46,906 nt of DNA from Mesobacillus selenatarsenatis SF-1 (GCF_000813125.1 NZ_BASE01000040.1:1-46906), one strand, 5' to 3'; shown: positions 1 through 9,490, counted from the first letter of the stretch. Program-made: numbers and translations. The notes: generated by a model not told the origin, from the sequence alone.

Positions 1-105
1 TTCTGATTTTGCCCGAACCTAGTGCGACTGCGGACAAAAGGAGAATCTCCGGCTGGATTCTTATCCGAACCTGAGGCAACTTATAAGCACAGACTTGTCA
101 GAATC
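1..105 (-). repeat. Tandem hairpin repeat, about 52-bp period (edge of an array)
   Basis: Read on the minus strand, TTCGGATAAGAATC starts at 69 and TTCGGGCAAAATCAG starts at 17, exactly 52 bases apart. The first unit folds with AGAATC against GATTCT, and its outer CGGATAA faces TTTTGTCCG. The array runs off the left edge of the window. It lies just downstream of the pbpB terminator. Its units start with the same TTCGG(G/A)(C/T)AA as the array at 4300-4535. Confidence 0.5.
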
Positions 106-132
106 TAAGATTTTTACAAAAAGGTGCTTCTT

Positions 133-180
133 AAACAAAAAAAACAGAGGAGGGACTCATCCGCCCACTTCCTCTGTTTC
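133..180 (-). terminator. Intrinsic terminator of pbpB, overlapping its last codons
   Basis: On the minus strand AAACAGAGG (179-171) pairs with CCTCTGTTT (150-142), followed by a run of T. The 5' arm lies inside the pbpB coding region; the stop codon is in the loop (157-159). It separates pbpB from whatever follows (spoVD in B. subtilis). Confidence 0.8.
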
Positions 181-2367
181 TTCATTTTCTTCTTCAGTTT
201 TCAATGATTTCTCAAATTGCTGCAGCGGGGTTTCCAGCTCGACAATCAAATTTTCGCCTTCATTGATTGGCAACCCTGGCTTAAGGCTTTGTTTTGTGAC
301 ATAACCGCTGCCGGCTTTGTTTAGCTTAATCCCTGTAATTTGCGCTAGCTTCATGACGTCCCTGAGTGACCAGTCTGTCATGTCTGGGTATGTCATGACT
401 CCCGAAGCCTTGATAAAGACTTTTTCTCCCTCGAGAGCCATTATCTCTGCCTTTGGCAACTGCTCCTCAACCTGGTTTCCGTCTCCTATAATCACTGTTT
501 CAAACCCTTTGGATTCAAGCAACTTCTTTGCTTCTGCTGAATTCATACCCGTTACATCGGGAACCGGTATGGAATCGGCTTTCTCCATTGAAGCAGGTTT
601 GATATTCAAATACTGTAGACTGCTCTTCATGACAGATTTAAAGATCATAGACGTTGGAATAGAACCTTTAAAATAATGGTCGATTTCCGGCTGTTGAACG
701 GCGACATAAACGATTAGTTTAGGATCATCTTTTGGAGCCATCCCAAGGAATGAAAACAGATAATCACTCGCTCCATCTAAATAACTGCCATTGGCTGTTA
801 AGTTCGCAGTACCTGTTTTACCAGCTACCTCGTACCCATCGATGGCGTATGATTTCCCTGTACCATGCTCACCAGTTACAACTGTACCTAAAACATCTCG
901 CACCTGCTTTGCTGTTTCAGCTGATATAGGCTGACCAACGGACTTTGGATCTTCCTGTGTGATCACTTCACCAGTGTTCGGATTGACTATCTTATCGATC
1001 ACTCGCGGTTTCATCATCTTCCCATCATTTGCTACCGCTGTTGCTGCCTGGATCATCTGGATTGGTGTCACAGTTGTTCCCTGGCCGTATGATGTCGTAA
1101 TTTTCTCAATCGGCCATCTATAGACAATAGTTCCAGCTGCTTCGTTTGGAAGGTCAATGCCTGTGGGCTGGTCAAAGCCAAAATCAGTTAAGTACTCCCT
1201 GAATTTTTCCGTACCGATTTTTTCATTTACCAGCTTTGCCACTGCTACGTTCGAGGAGCGCTGGATTCCTTCAAGATAGGTAATTGGGCCCCAGCCGCTG
1301 CCGTTATGATCGCGAATCGGCTTGGAGTTTTCGGTAACTTTATAGGAACCAGATTTATACCACTCATTCGGATTCCATTTGTTCTCCTCAATTGCCGCTG
1401 CAAGCGTGAAAATTTTCATCGTCGAACCTGGCTCGATCGGTGTCTCTACCACCTCGTTATGCCAGCTATTATCCAGCCCGTCTCTAGTCGTCGGGTGGAA
1501 GCTCGGACGCTGTGCCATCGCAAGGATATCCCCTGTCTTCGGATCAGCGACGACTGCAATGATTTTCTTTGGCTTGTATTCTTTGTCTACACGATCGACC
1601 GCATCCTCTACGAACGTTTGGATTTTTTTATCAATCGTTAAAAACACATTGCTGCCATCTTGTGCAGGAGTGATTTTTCTCTCCCCATTGGGTAAAAGGA
1701 AGCCCCATAAATCACTTTCGAATGAAAGGGAGCCATTTTTACCAGTCAATTCATTATTAAGTGTTTTTTCTATCCCCAGCTGTCCGGCAGTAACAGTTTT
1801 ATTGTCCTCTGTTTCTTCCTTTTCCACAAAACCGACTAAGTGGGATGAAAATACACCGTTCGGATAGAACCTCTTTGAATCTCGTAAAAAAGTAACCCCT
1901 GGCAGATTCTCCTCTTCAATTTCACGTTTAGCCTGATGGGAAATGTCGCGGCCGGCTTTTCCGAATTCAACCTGCCATGCGCCTTTTTTCGTCAGTCTTT
2001 TATAGATATCCGACTCACTCATATCAATATACTTCGCAAGGACTGCTGCTGTCTTAGCAGGATCGTTCACATGCTTTGGTTTCTTTTTATTCGTTGTCAC
2101 CGATTCATTAAGGATAGCGACAAGCGTGTAGGCAGTTGTATCCTCAGCAACAACTTCGCCTTTTCGGTCAAAAATCGTTCCTCTTGTCGCCTCGATTATT
2201 TTTTCATTCGAGTACTTTTGCTGCGCCCTTGCAGCAAGGGCTTGTCCATGCACTTCCCCGGTGACCTGGATTGTAATGAACCTGAAAATCAAGATAAAAA
2301 AGAGCAGGCTGAATATTACGAATAATACCGCTGCTCCTGCATTCATATTTGGCTGTTTCTTGATCAT
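157..2367 (-). CDS. pbpB: Penicillin-binding protein 2B, division transpeptidase
   Basis: This 736-residue class B penicillin-binding protein cross-links septal peptidoglycan with FtsW and FtsL/DivIC at midcell. It has a short cytoplasmic tail, one membrane helix (about 11-34), a dimerisation region, and a transpeptidase domain with STMK (Ser315), SSN (371-373) and KTG (517-519). Two PASTA domains follow (about 605-725) and then an acidic tail. Two PASTA domains and the position after ftsL identify it as PbpB; SpoVD, the sporulation paralogue, has one and lies further downstream. The ATG overlaps the ftsL stop by one base (TGATG), which suggests translational coupling. A terminator overlaps the 3' end. 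Confidence 0.95.
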   Translation of the reverse strand: MIKKQPNMNAGAAVLFVIFSLLFFILIFRFITIQVTGEVHGQALAARAQQKYSNEKIIEATRGTIFDRKGEVVAEDTTAYTLVAILNESVTTNKKKPKHVNDPAKTAAVLAKYIDMSESDIYKRLTKKGAWQVEFGKAGRDISHQAKREIEEENLPGVTFLRDSKRFYPNGVFSSHLVGFVEKEETEDNKTVTAGQLGIEKTLNNELTGKNGSLSFESDLWGFLLPNGERKITPAQDGSNVFLTIDKKIQTFVEDAVDRVDKEYKPKKIIAVVADPKTGDILAMAQRPSFHPTTRDGLDNSWHNEVVETPIEPGSTMKIFTLAAAIEENKWNPNEWYKSGSYKVTENSKPIRDHNGSGWGPITYLEGIQRSSNVAVAKLVNEKIGTEKFREYLTDFGFDQPTGIDLPNEAAGTIVYRWPIEKITTSYGQGTTVTPIQMIQAATAVANDGKMMKPRVIDKIVNPNTGEVITQEDPKSVGQPISAETAKQVRDVLGTVVTGEHGTGKSYAIDGYEVAGKTGTANLTANGSYLDGASDYLFSFLGMAPKDDPKLIVYVAVQQPEIDHYFKGSIPTSMIFKSVMKSSLQYLNIKPASMEKADSIPVPDVTGMNSAEAKKLLESKGFETVIIGDGNQVEEQLPKAEIMALEGEKVFIKASGVMTYPDMTDWSLRDVMKLAQITGIKLNKAGSGYVTKQSLKPGLPINEGENLIVELETPLQQFEKSLKTEEENEETEEVGG

Positions 2368-2723
2368 CAGTTTTCCACACCTTTAACATTGTCTTCGTTC
2401 AATGTTAAACCGAGCTTTTCTGTTACCTTCTTGATTCTTTCATAGGTACTTAATTCGCTAATCTGGATTTCAAGGTCACTGTTAACCTTTTGCTGCTCCT
2501 GAATGCTACCTTCAATGATTTGTATTTCTTTGTTGACTTCGTAAATAGCTGCCTGTTTCGAAACCATGAATGTTGCGCCGAAGCAAACAATTGCCCCGAA
2601 AACAAACAACAGGATTTTTTCGCCGGGCGTCAGTATCGAATTGCGTTTTGCCGGCGCTTTTGCCGGTGCCTGAACAGTGCGCTGCTGTTGTTCTTGCTGC
2701 AATTTTCTAGCCAGATTGCTCAT
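2367..2723 (-). CDS. ftsL: Cell division protein FtsL
   Basis: This is a small bitopic division protein of about 118 residues: a basic Gln/Ala-rich cytoplasmic N-terminus, one membrane helix (about residues 33-55), and an extracellular coiled coil (EINKEIQII onward). FtsL works with DivIC, PBP2B and FtsW in the divisome. AGGAGG precedes two consecutive ATG codons (2726 and 2723); the second has the better spacing (7 nt) and gives MSNLA, the start of B. subtilis FtsL. It lies between rsmH and pbpB as expected. Sequence conservation is low in this family, so the call rests on topology and position. Confidence 0.93.
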   Translation of the reverse strand: MSNLARKLQQEQQQRTVQAPAKAPAKRNSILTPGEKILLFVFGAIVCFGATFMVSKQAAIYEVNKEIQIIEGSIQEQQKVNSDLEIQISELSTYERIKKVTEKLGLTLNEDNVKGVEN

Positions 2724-2755
2724 CATTTTCCCTCCTGAAATTATATTTTATATTT

Positions 2756-3694
2756 TTATTTTTTAACTTTTTCAGCGATACGCAGTTTTGCAGATCTTGC
2801 CCTGTTATTGAACTCAAGCTCTTCCTCTGAAGGGAGAATTGGCTTTCGTGTGACCAGCTTCAACTTCGGCTGGTATTCTTCCGGAATGATTGGCAACCCT
2901 GGCGGCAGCGGTGGTGTTTCGCTCGCTTTTTTCAAGGTAACCTTACAAATCCTGTCCTCAAGTGAGTGGAAGGTGATGACACTGATTCTTCCGCCTACAG
3001 CAAGCAAGTCAATAGCCTGCTCAAGTGATTTTTCAAACACACCTAGTTCATCATTAACAGCAATTCTCACCGCCTGGAAAACCCTCTTTGCAGGATGACC
3101 GCCTTTTCTCCTTGCAGGTGCAGGAATCGCATCCTTGATCAACTCGACAAGTTCACCTGTGGTTTCAATCGGTTTACCTTCCCTTGCCGCCTCGATCTTT
3201 CTGGCAATCTGCTTTGAAAATTTCTCTTCCCCATACCGGAAAAAGATTTTGACCAATTTCTCGTATGGCCATTCATTAATTACATCGTAAGCGGACAATG
3301 GTGCCTCCTGGTCCATCCGCATATCAAGCGGAGCATCATGATGGTAGCTGAAGCCTCGTTCAGGCGTGTCCAGCTGTGGAGATGAAACTCCAAGGTCATA
3401 TAGCACACCGTCAACCTCAGTTACACCATGTTTTTCAAGCTCTTCCTTCAGATGAAGAAAGTTGCTTTTAATGATTGTCAGCCTGTCGCCATAAGCAGCA
3501 AGCTTCTCTTTTGCATTCGCAATTGCGATATCATCCTGGTCAAACGCGTATAGCTTTCCTTTTTCCGAAAGCTTGGACAAAATCAATTCACTGTGGCCTG
3601 CGCCACCGAGAGTGCAATCCACATATGTACCGTCAGGCTTGATATCGAGCCCGTCTACTGTTTCTTCCAGTAAAACTGTTGTATGTTTGAACAT
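2756..3694 (-). CDS. rsmH: 16S rRNA (cytosine1402-N4)-methyltransferase RsmH
   Basis: RsmH (MraW) uses S-adenosylmethionine to methylate C1402 N4 in the ribosomal P site. The 312-residue product starts [13 protein letters not shown] and has the SAM-binding LGGAGHS loop, a [10 protein letters not shown] segment, the family-typical [14 protein letters not shown] stretch and a basic C-terminus. The start at 3694 is chosen over 3712 because AAGGTGG lies seven bases before it and it matches the usual N-terminus and length. It is second in the mraZ-rsmH-ftsL-pbpB unit. Confidence 0.96.
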   Translation of the reverse strand: MFKHTTVLLEETVDGLDIKPDGTYVDCTLGGAGHSELILSKLSEKGKLYAFDQDDIAIANAKEKLAAYGDRLTIIKSNFLHLKEELEKHGVTEVDGVLYDLGVSSPQLDTPERGFSYHHDAPLDMRMDQEAPLSAYDVINEWPYEKLVKIFFRYGEEKFSKQIARKIEAAREGKPIETTGELVELIKDAIPAPARRKGGHPAKRVFQAVRIAVNDELGVFEKSLEQAIDLLAVGGRISVITFHSLEDRICKVTLKKASETPPLPPGLPIIPEEYQPKLKLVTRKPILPSEEELEFNNRARSAKLRIAEKVKK

Positions 3695-3751
3695 TATGAT
3701 CCACCTTTCCAATCGAGGAGCAGGTAATATTATATCAAAATAATGTTACCC

Positions 3752-4183
3752 TTAAATATCAAATCCAATCATATTTTCCGCAATTTCAGCAAAAGATTCC
3801 TCAGATTCTGCGAAATAATCTTCCCAGATGGCTTTGCTCCAAATTTCAATTCGATTGGAAACACCTAAAATCACACATTCTTTCTCAAGCTTGGCGTACT
3901 GCATCAACGGGGAAGGAATATTGACTCTCCCCTGTTTGTCAATTTCACTCTCGGTAGCACCCGAAAAGAAAAAACGGGTAAATGCTCGTGCATCTTTTTT
4001 AGTCAGCGGAAGTCCTTTTAGCTTTTCTTCGATCACTGACCATTCAGAAACGGGATAACCAAATAAACACTGGTCAAGTCCACGGGTAAGAATGAACATT
4101 TCTCCCAGGTTTTCACGGACCTTGGCAGGGATGATCAATCGGCCTTTGCTATCAACATTATGATGGTATTCACCCATGAACAT
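3752..4183 (-). CDS. mraZ: Transcriptional regulator MraZ
   Basis: MraZ is a double-AbrB-fold DNA-binding protein that controls the division and cell wall (dcw) cluster, including its own promoter. The product has 143 residues, starts MFMGEYHH, and has two SpoVT/AbrB-like repeats (about 5-50 and 76-122), each with a DxxGR signature (DSKGRL, DKQGRV). An upstream ATG would add 15 unrelated residues; the chosen ATG has GGGGG seven bases before it and gives the standard family length. Three GTGG repeats upstream are a likely autoregulatory operator. Confidence 0.96.
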   Translation of the reverse strand: MFMGEYHHNVDSKGRLIIPAKVRENLGEMFILTRGLDQCLFGYPVSEWSVIEEKLKGLPLTKKDARAFTRFFFSGATESEIDKQGRVNIPSPLMQYAKLEKECVILGVSNRIEIWSKAIWEDYFAESEESFAEIAENMIGFDI

Positions 4184-4208
4184 GCCACTACCCCCACTTT
4201 CTAAATAC

Positions 4209-4238
4209 AATGTACCACATTCCCCCACTTTTCACCAC
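4209..4238 (-). promoter_or_regulatory. Probable MraZ operator: three GTGG repeats, 10-bp period
   Basis: On the minus strand GTGG recurs at 4238, 4228 and 4218 (complementary CCAC at 4235-4238, 4225-4228 and 4215-4218), exactly one helical turn apart, 27-55 bases before the mraZ start. MraZ is known to bind direct GTGG/TGGG-type repeats with this period in front of its own gene. That MraZ binds here is inferred. Confidence 0.7.
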
Positions 4239-4299
4239 CTTATTTTAAATATTCTCCCCCCGCCCATGAAATCCTCCCAGAAATAATCATTTCCATCAA

Positions 4300-4535
4300 T
4301 TTCTTTCATTTCAAAAAAGTTACTTTTACCTTATCTCGACCTTTCTCTTCCTTTCGGGTAATGGAAATCTGCTGCTTTTACCCTAAAACATCTTCTCCCT
4401 TCATTTCGGGCAAAGCAGAGGCGCTGCTTTTACCGTTATTCATCTTTTCCCTGCACTTCGGGCAAAGCAGAGCCGTTGCTTTTACCGTAAATCATCTTCC
4501 GCCTTCTTTTCGGGCAATACAGAGGTGTGACAATA
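4300..4535 (+). repeat. Tandem array of 52-bp hairpin units
   Basis: TTCGGG recurs at 4353, 4405, 4457 and 4509, and CTTTTACC at 4323, 4375 and 4427, all spaced 52 bases. Each full unit is an imperfect hairpin; in the second, CGGGCAAAGCAG (4407-4418) faces CTGCTTTTACCG (4424-4435). A pyrimidine-rich spacer containing CATCTT follows. Units differ from each other and the outer ones are degenerate. The array fills most of the gap between bshC and mraZ; no credible coding sequence lies in it. Confidence 0.8.
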
Positions 4536-4544
4536 ATTTCCCAA

Positions 4545-4576
4545 AGAAAAAAGCTCCATCCTCGTAGGATGAAGCT
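4545..4576 (-). terminator. Intrinsic terminator of bshC
   Basis: On the minus strand AGCTTCATCC pairs with GGATGGAGCT around a five-base loop, followed by six T residues. It starts five bases after the bshC stop. Confidence 0.88.
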
Positions 4577-4581
4577 GGATG

Positions 4582-6216
4582 TTACATTTTAATAATTTTG
4601 TGGGTTCCATCGAATTCATAATGAAGCTTCAGTAATCCTGGTATTAAATCCAGTCCATACTTATTTAAATAGTAGAATGGGTTCCAGACTCGTTCCTGCG
4701 GTGACCCGCCTGGTCTTAATGCGTTTTCTACTCTGGTGAATTTTCTCAGGATATGGTCATGCTTACGGCAGATTGCCTCTACGATTTTATCTTCCATAAA
4801 ACCAACCTGCTTTATCAGGATGGATTCATTCTTCTGCAGCATGGGCATCAGTACCGGGTCGATTCCGTTAGATTTTTCTCGGATGACTTTATATTGATCT
4901 GCCAGCATTGTTTTTACATTCTCGAAAAGTTCTTCCACTTCACGATCCTTTAATGAGTCGATAAATTTAAGTTCATGCCCGCTTGTACCTGAAATTAAAA
5001 CTTCTTTCAAATCCAGGTTCAGCTCTTCAAGGTCAGACTCAATCGACCTTTCAAGCAGTGTGATATTGAGTCTCGGAACGAGTGGAGGCATCTTGAGACC
5101 GAAATGTTCAAAAGCGAGTTTCAGCTCGGCCCAATAAGCAATTTCTCCCGGACCTCCAATGAAAGCAAGCGTTGGGAACAGCCACTCCTGCATTAGCGGA
5201 CGTGTGACGACATTATTGCTAAGCTTCTCAGGATATTCGTTCGCAATCTCCACCAACTCATCATATGTGAAGCTGACTTCTCCACTCTTACCTGAAAATC
5301 CGCCACTTTGTGGGTCAAATTGAAGCAAAATCCGCTCATTTAATTTTTCATCGTAAAAGAAAAGGTTCGCAGCATTCACGTTAATATCAATCATATTCGC
5401 AAAGCCTGCGGAGATTGTCTGTTCTTGTTGGCCATGAACAGCAGTTGTAACTTCACGGTGGTTTTTAATTTGATTGATGAAATATTCTTTTTCCAGCCTG
5501 CGCAGTTCTTTATTTCCGGAATCCACAATCAGCAAGCCTGAGTCCTTGAAAAGCTCCATGATAATCATCGCAAAAAAATCAACGAAGGATTCCGCTTTCT
5601 CCAAAGATTCTAAAGCAAATGCCAATACTTCTTTCGTGTGCTTTGTTTCTCCGTATGTTTCCATGATTTCTTCAACCCAGGAATAGCATAAATCCCTGTT
5701 GATACACACCTCTGAAATCATTTTTTTCTCTAGATTCCTTTCAGGATAAACCCACTTTTCCTGCTTATTGTCCTTCATGACGTACACATGGTTAACTTCC
5801 TGGTAATCATGGTCTTCTCCGGCAATCCAAAATACGGGTACGACCGGGACGCCCAGCTCCGCCTCTTTTTGTTCAGCAAGCTTGATAATCGAAATCACTT
5901 TATGAATTGTATATAGCGGTCCAGTCAGAATCCCTGCCTGCTGTCCTCCGATGACTGCAACGCTATTTTCTTTTCTGAGCTTATCAATATTATCAGTGAT
6001 TTTGTCCGACTTGGCATAACGAGACATGAAGAACTGGATATGGTCTGCAAGCTCATTCCTCATAAAGCTTCTATTTTTCAATTCATCAAGGCGATGAATA
6101 TAAGAATTTTCGTCTGTAAAATTATAATGAAAGAAGCTCTGCAATTCAGGGCTTCCAGCCAGGTAATCTGTCGCAAACCGGTTCGCTGCCGGAAGAGAGA
6201 GATTCAACATCTCCAT
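4582..6216 (-). CDS. bshC: Bacillithiol biosynthesis protein BshC (putative cysteine ligase)
   Basis: BshC (YllA) is assigned to the last step of bacillithiol synthesis, joining cysteine to glucosaminyl-malate. The 544-residue product has the Rossmann-like core (VAVIGGQQAGILTGPLYTIHK near residue 88), the PVFWIAGEDHDYQEVNHVYV segment and a central coiled coil, as in the family. It sits next to mraZ as in B. subtilis, but is separated from it by a terminator and the 52-bp repeat array, so it is probably its own transcription unit. The ATG at 6216 has a modest GGAAG ribosome-binding site about ten bases upstream. Confidence 0.93.
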   Translation of the reverse strand: MEMLNLSLPAANRFATDYLAGSPELQSFFHYNFTDENSYIHRLDELKNRSFMRNELADHIQFFMSRYAKSDKITDNIDKLRKENSVAVIGGQQAGILTGPLYTIHKVISIIKLAEQKEAELGVPVVPVFWIAGEDHDYQEVNHVYVMKDNKQEKWVYPERNLEKKMISEVCINRDLCYSWVEEIMETYGETKHTKEVLAFALESLEKAESFVDFFAMIIMELFKDSGLLIVDSGNKELRRLEKEYFINQIKNHREVTTAVHGQQEQTISAGFANMIDINVNAANLFFYDEKLNERILLQFDPQSGGFSGKSGEVSFTYDELVEIANEYPEKLSNNVVTRPLMQEWLFPTLAFIGGPGEIAYWAELKLAFEHFGLKMPPLVPRLNITLLERSIESDLEELNLDLKEVLISGTSGHELKFIDSLKDREVEELFENVKTMLADQYKVIREKSNGIDPVLMPMLQKNESILIKQVGFMEDKIVEAICRKHDHILRKFTRVENALRPGGSPQERVWNPFYYLNKYGLDLIPGLLKLHYEFDGTHKIIKM

Positions 6217-6390
6217 TAACTTGTACTTCCTTTCTCGTAAGCAATTTTCACTGTTATGAGTATAGCATTGTTTGAAATGAAAAGAAAAAAACTTTGCTTT
6301 ACGAAATTTCTAAAATCAAGATTCTTTTATTATAAATGTATGTATTTTCCGGACTGTCGTCTATAAAGGATAGCAGGGATAAACTTAAAT

Positions 6391-6425
6391 AAAAAATGCT
6401 GGACCTTCTAAAGGACGGTCCAACA
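6391..6425 (-). terminator. Intrinsic terminator of the panE/DUF3397 unit
   Basis: On the minus strand TGTTGGACC pairs with GGTCCAGCA, with one G-T and one mismatched position, followed by six T residues. It starts a few bases after the stop of the DUF3397 gene. Confidence 0.82.
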
Positions 6426-6430
6426 CTAGA

Positions 6431-6823
6431 TTAAGCAAACAAAAAAGTCAGGCGCTTAACCAAACCATACAACACAAGGACGATGTAGGCAGAAAAGAAA
6501 AGCAGAAAATTGAAGCGCCAAAAACCCTTAAATACCTTCGGCAACATTATTTCCTCTTTAAATTTCCAGTGAATCCAGACAAATATAGCCGCAAGTCCAA
6601 ACAAAATGATCAAAATCAGCCACAGTAAAGACTTTTCCCAGATGGTGATGATCAAGAAATGGACAGACAGTACCAGCAAAAAGGTGCTGAAATCAATTGC
6701 CAGATTGACCGAACGCCGATGGTTGCCTGTGATTTGCTTACTGATGATGAACACAGCGAGGTAGCCAATCATTGGAACTGTAATCAATGCGGCAACAAGT
6801 GCGGAGAAGAATCCCGGCATCAT
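6431..6823 (-). CDS. DUF3397 family membrane protein
   Basis: A small integral membrane protein of about 130 residues with four predicted helices (about 5-25, 38-60, 66-84 and 100-120) and few charged residues, matching the Bacillus DUF3397 family. No function is known. Its ATG overlaps the panE stop as ATGA; a second ATG directly after it (6820) has better spacing to GGGAGG and is an equally good start. It is the last gene of the panE unit, so translation is probably coupled. Confidence 0.75.
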   Translation of the reverse strand: MMPGFFSALVAALITVPMIGYLAVFIISKQITGNHRRSVNLAIDFSTFLLVLSVHFLIITIWEKSLLWLILIILFGLAAIFVWIHWKFKEEIMLPKVFKGFWRFNFLLFFSAYIVLVLYGLVKRLTFLFA

Positions 6824-7716
6824 GTTCCCTCCCTTTCGTGCTCCTTCCCCTTGATGCAATGATAATAATTATGTATTAATGGAGCTTTTATATTTTTGCT
6901 TCTAGATAATTCGAGCAAATACCCGAGTATGGCGTCAATTTCAGTTTGTCGGCCATTTTCAATATCTTTATACATGGATGAATGGTTATTTGCCGTTTTT
7001 TCGCAAACTGTCATAAGATTTTCGAAGTACTTTTCCCGATTAGGCAAATCAAGTACTTGAGCACACTCATAAAACATTTGCTTAAAAATTTCAAAGTAAA
7101 ATGGATTGTAGATCAGTTCACCGTTTTTAACTTTAAGAATTGCTGTCAATGGATTGATAACCGAATTGACCACCAACTTTTTGATTAGCATCTCCTTGAA
7201 ATCCGGTTCAAGGATGAACGGAAAACCCGAAGGAGCTATAGTAGATAATTCTCTAAGAAGGTCATCTTCTCCTTTATATACCGCTGTTCTTGTTACGCCC
7301 AACCCATTATGCTGAACTGTAAAGCCGTTCTTTCTTACAGCTCCATGTTCAACGGAGCCGACATAAACTTTGGCTGTTTCCAATTCGGAAAGCAGTTTGA
7401 TATGGCCATAGCCATTTTGAAGAAAAAGGATGCTCCCTTTGGCTTTATCTTTTATACCAGATATTAACCCGTCCAGCTGGTATTGCTTCACCGCAACAAC
7501 TGTTAAATCATCGTTCCCCTTCCATTCCTGGATTGGGACAGCAGTTACCTTTGCTGGAGTATGCTCTATTCTATGTTTTACAAGATGAAGACCATGTTCG
7601 TTAATTGCGTCTGCTTGTTCCCGTGTCCTTGTGTATATAGAAACATTATTATCCATGCTCAGGTAATAAGAGAATAATAAACCTATTGACCCGCCGCCGA
7701 TTATTCCTATTTTCAT
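6820..7716 (-). CDS. panE: 2-dehydropantoate 2-reductase
   Basis: PanE reduces ketopantoate to pantoate with NADPH in pantothenate/CoA synthesis. The 298-residue product begins MKIGIIGGGSIG, a Rossmann dinucleotide-binding loop, has the VVAVKQYQLD segment and the conserved KLVVNSVINPLTAIL helix with the catalytic-type Lys and Asn near residues 175-180. It matches ylbQ of B. subtilis, also between ylbP and bshC, but here a carboxylase operon separates it from ylbP. GAGGGG lies six bases before the ATG. Confidence 0.92.
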   Translation of the reverse strand: MKIGIIGGGSIGLLFSYYLSMDNNVSIYTRTREQADAINEHGLHLVKHRIEHTPAKVTAVPIQEWKGNDDLTVVAVKQYQLDGLISGIKDKAKGSILFLQNGYGHIKLLSELETAKVYVGSVEHGAVRKNGFTVQHNGLGVTRTAVYKGEDDLLRELSTIAPSGFPFILEPDFKEMLIKKLVVNSVINPLTAILKVKNGELIYNPFYFEIFKQMFYECAQVLDLPNREKYFENLMTVCEKTANNHSSMYKDIENGRQTEIDAILGYLLELSRSKNIKAPLIHNYYHCIKGKEHEREGT

Positions 7717-7912
7717 AAAAACCCCTCATTCTGCCCTTTAAAAAAATATTTAAGGACATTCGTGCTTTTATATTGAAAAGTCTATTATATTTGACACCGG
7801 CATTACAATGACTTTAGTCATATTTTAGCAGAAACAATGCTTTATTAGGAAGAAGGGATTATGGTTGTTTAAATTTATTTTGATAGAACATTATCTTTTT
7901 TTTCGCAAAAGT

Positions 7913-7940
7913 AAAAAACGGAGACCCAAAAGGATCTCCG
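7913..7940 (-). terminator. Intrinsic terminator of the acyl-CoA carboxylase operon
   Basis: On the minus strand CGGAGATCC pairs with GGGTCTCCG around TTTT, followed by six T residues, nine bases after the carboxyltransferase stop codon. Confidence 0.9.
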
Positions 7941-7948
7941 ATTTGTTC

Positions 7949-9490
7949 TTATACCGGATATACGGGATGTTTCCTTACACTGAATTCCATATCTTTTGTT
8001 TCGTATAGCTTGAAACGGTCTATCAGTGCATTCCTCAGGTCGTTGGCTGCAACGATGTCATCAACGATCAGTTCGGAAGCGAGCTTGTAGATGTCGATGC
8101 TTTCTTTATATTCCTGGTGCTTCTCCTGGACAAAAGCAATTTTCTCTTTAGGGTCTTCAATTTGATTGATTTTGTTGGAGTATACCGCATTGACAGCAGC
8201 TTCCGGACCCATTACTGCGATCTGGGCAGTTGGCAGGGCGATGCAGCAATCTGGTTCGAATGCCGGTCCTGCCATAGCGTATAAACCAGCTCCGTATGCC
8301 TTACGGACTATTACAGAGATTTTCGGCACAGTAGCTGAGCTCATCGCAGCTATCAGCTTCGCACCATGACGGATGATACCAGCTCTCTCCACCTTCGTAC
8401 CAATCATGAATCCCGGTACGTCAGCAAGGAACAGCAATGGAATATGGAAGGCATCACAGAGCGTAATGAATTTAGCAGCCTTATCCGCAGAGTCCACGAA
8501 CAATACTCCGCCTTTCACTTTAGGCTGATTGGCAATGATTCCAACTGCCCTTCCATCTATGCGCGCAAGCCCAGTAATGATTTCAGGAGCGAACAATTTT
8601 TTGATTTCAAAGAAACTTCCCTCGTCTATTAGCGCATCAATACCTTCATACATATCAAAAGGCGCGTTTTGGTTCAATGGAACAATCTCTTCAAGACTTC
8701 TTCCAGCCTTAGGTGCTACTCCTTCGACCACTTCTGTCTTCGCTTGGAAATTTGCAGGGAAATAGCTCAAATAGCGCTTCGCTGATTCAATGGCTTCTTC
8801 CTCGCTGTAAACGAGCATGTCGCCTACACCACTGACAGAACAATGCATACGCGCTCCGCCCATTTCCTCAAGAGATACTTTCTCACCGATTACCTTTTCC
8901 GCCATCCTTGGTGACCCCAGATACATCGATGCATTCTGGTCAACCATGATCACGATATCGCAGAAAGCAGGGATATATGCTCCTCCAGCTGCAGAAGGTC
9001 CGAAAAGAAGGCAGATTTGCGGGATTACTCCAGACAATTTCACCTGATTGTAAAAGATCTTGCCTGCTCCCCTTCTGTTAGGGAACATATCAAGCTGGTC
9101 TGTAATCCTGGCTCCAGCAGAATCCACGAGGTACAATAATGGCACTTTCAGCTTTTCGGCTGTTTCCTGGATCCTGATGATTTTCTCAACCGTCCTGGCT
9201 CCCCAGGAACCCGCTTTTACTGTTGAATCATTCGCCATGACACATACTGTCTGGCCGCCGATTTTACCAATCGCTGTTACGACACCGTCTGCCGGAAGGT
9301 CGCCAGCCTGGAAGTTGGCAAATTTGCCATCTTCCTCATAGACTCCATCGTCAAATAATAGATTTAAGCGCTCACGTACAAACAATTTATTTTGTTCAAC
9401 CAGCTTGTCATGATATTTCTGTTGTCCGCCAGCTTCGATTTGTTGAACTTTTTCCTGTAATGTATCAGTTAAAGTCTTTGCGGTAGTCAT
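7949..9490 (-). CDS. Acyl-CoA carboxylase, carboxyltransferase (beta) subunit
   Basis: This 513-residue protein moves the carboxyl group from carboxybiotin to an acyl-CoA. It has the two crotonase-fold halves of the AccD5/PccB/MccB type: the N-terminal half has DSAGARITDQ and GPSAAGGAYIPA, the C-terminal half LADVPGFMIG and the KAYGAGLYAMAGPAFEPD stretch. It is the last of three genes with a biotin carboxylase and a biotin carrier, resembling yngE/yngHB/yngH of B. subtilis. The substrate (propionyl-, acetyl- or methylcrotonyl-CoA) is undetermined; no leucine- or valine-degradation genes adjoin it. B. subtilis lacks the operon at this site. Confidence 0.9.
   Translation of the reverse strand: MTTAKTLTDTLQEKVQQIEAGGQQKYHDKLVEQNKLFVRERLNLLFDDGVYEEDGKFANFQAGDLPADGVVTAIGKIGGQTVCVMANDSTVKAGSWGARTVEKIIRIQETAEKLKVPLLYLVDSAGARITDQLDMFPNRRGAGKIFYNQVKLSGVIPQICLLFGPSAAGGAYIPAFCDIVIMVDQNASMYLGSPRMAEKVIGEKVSLEEMGGARMHCSVSGVGDMLVYSEEEAIESAKRYLSYFPANFQAKTEVVEGVAPKAGRSLEEIVPLNQNAPFDMYEGIDALIDEGSFFEIKKLFAPEIITGLARIDGRAVGIIANQPKVKGGVLFVDSADKAAKFITLCDAFHIPLLFLADVPGFMIGTKVERAGIIRHGAKLIAAMSSATVPKISVIVRKAYGAGLYAMAGPAFEPDCCIALPTAQIAVMGPEAAVNAVYSNKINQIEDPKEKIAFVQEKHQEYKESIDIYKLASELIVDDIVAANDLRNALIDRFKLYETKDMEFSVRKHPVYPV

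Noticed and set aside
157-2367. Calling this gene spoVD
   Set aside because: Two PASTA domains, 736 residues and the place right after ftsL fit PbpB; SpoVD would be next downstream, outside the window.
4300-4535. The regularly spaced repeats as a CRISPR array
   Set aside because: The whole 52-base unit is repeated with drift; there are no unique spacers between identical repeats and no cas genes nearby.
4361-4567. 68-codon plus-strand open frame in the repeat array
   Set aside because: It translates the tandem hairpin units; no ribosome-binding site or family resemblance.
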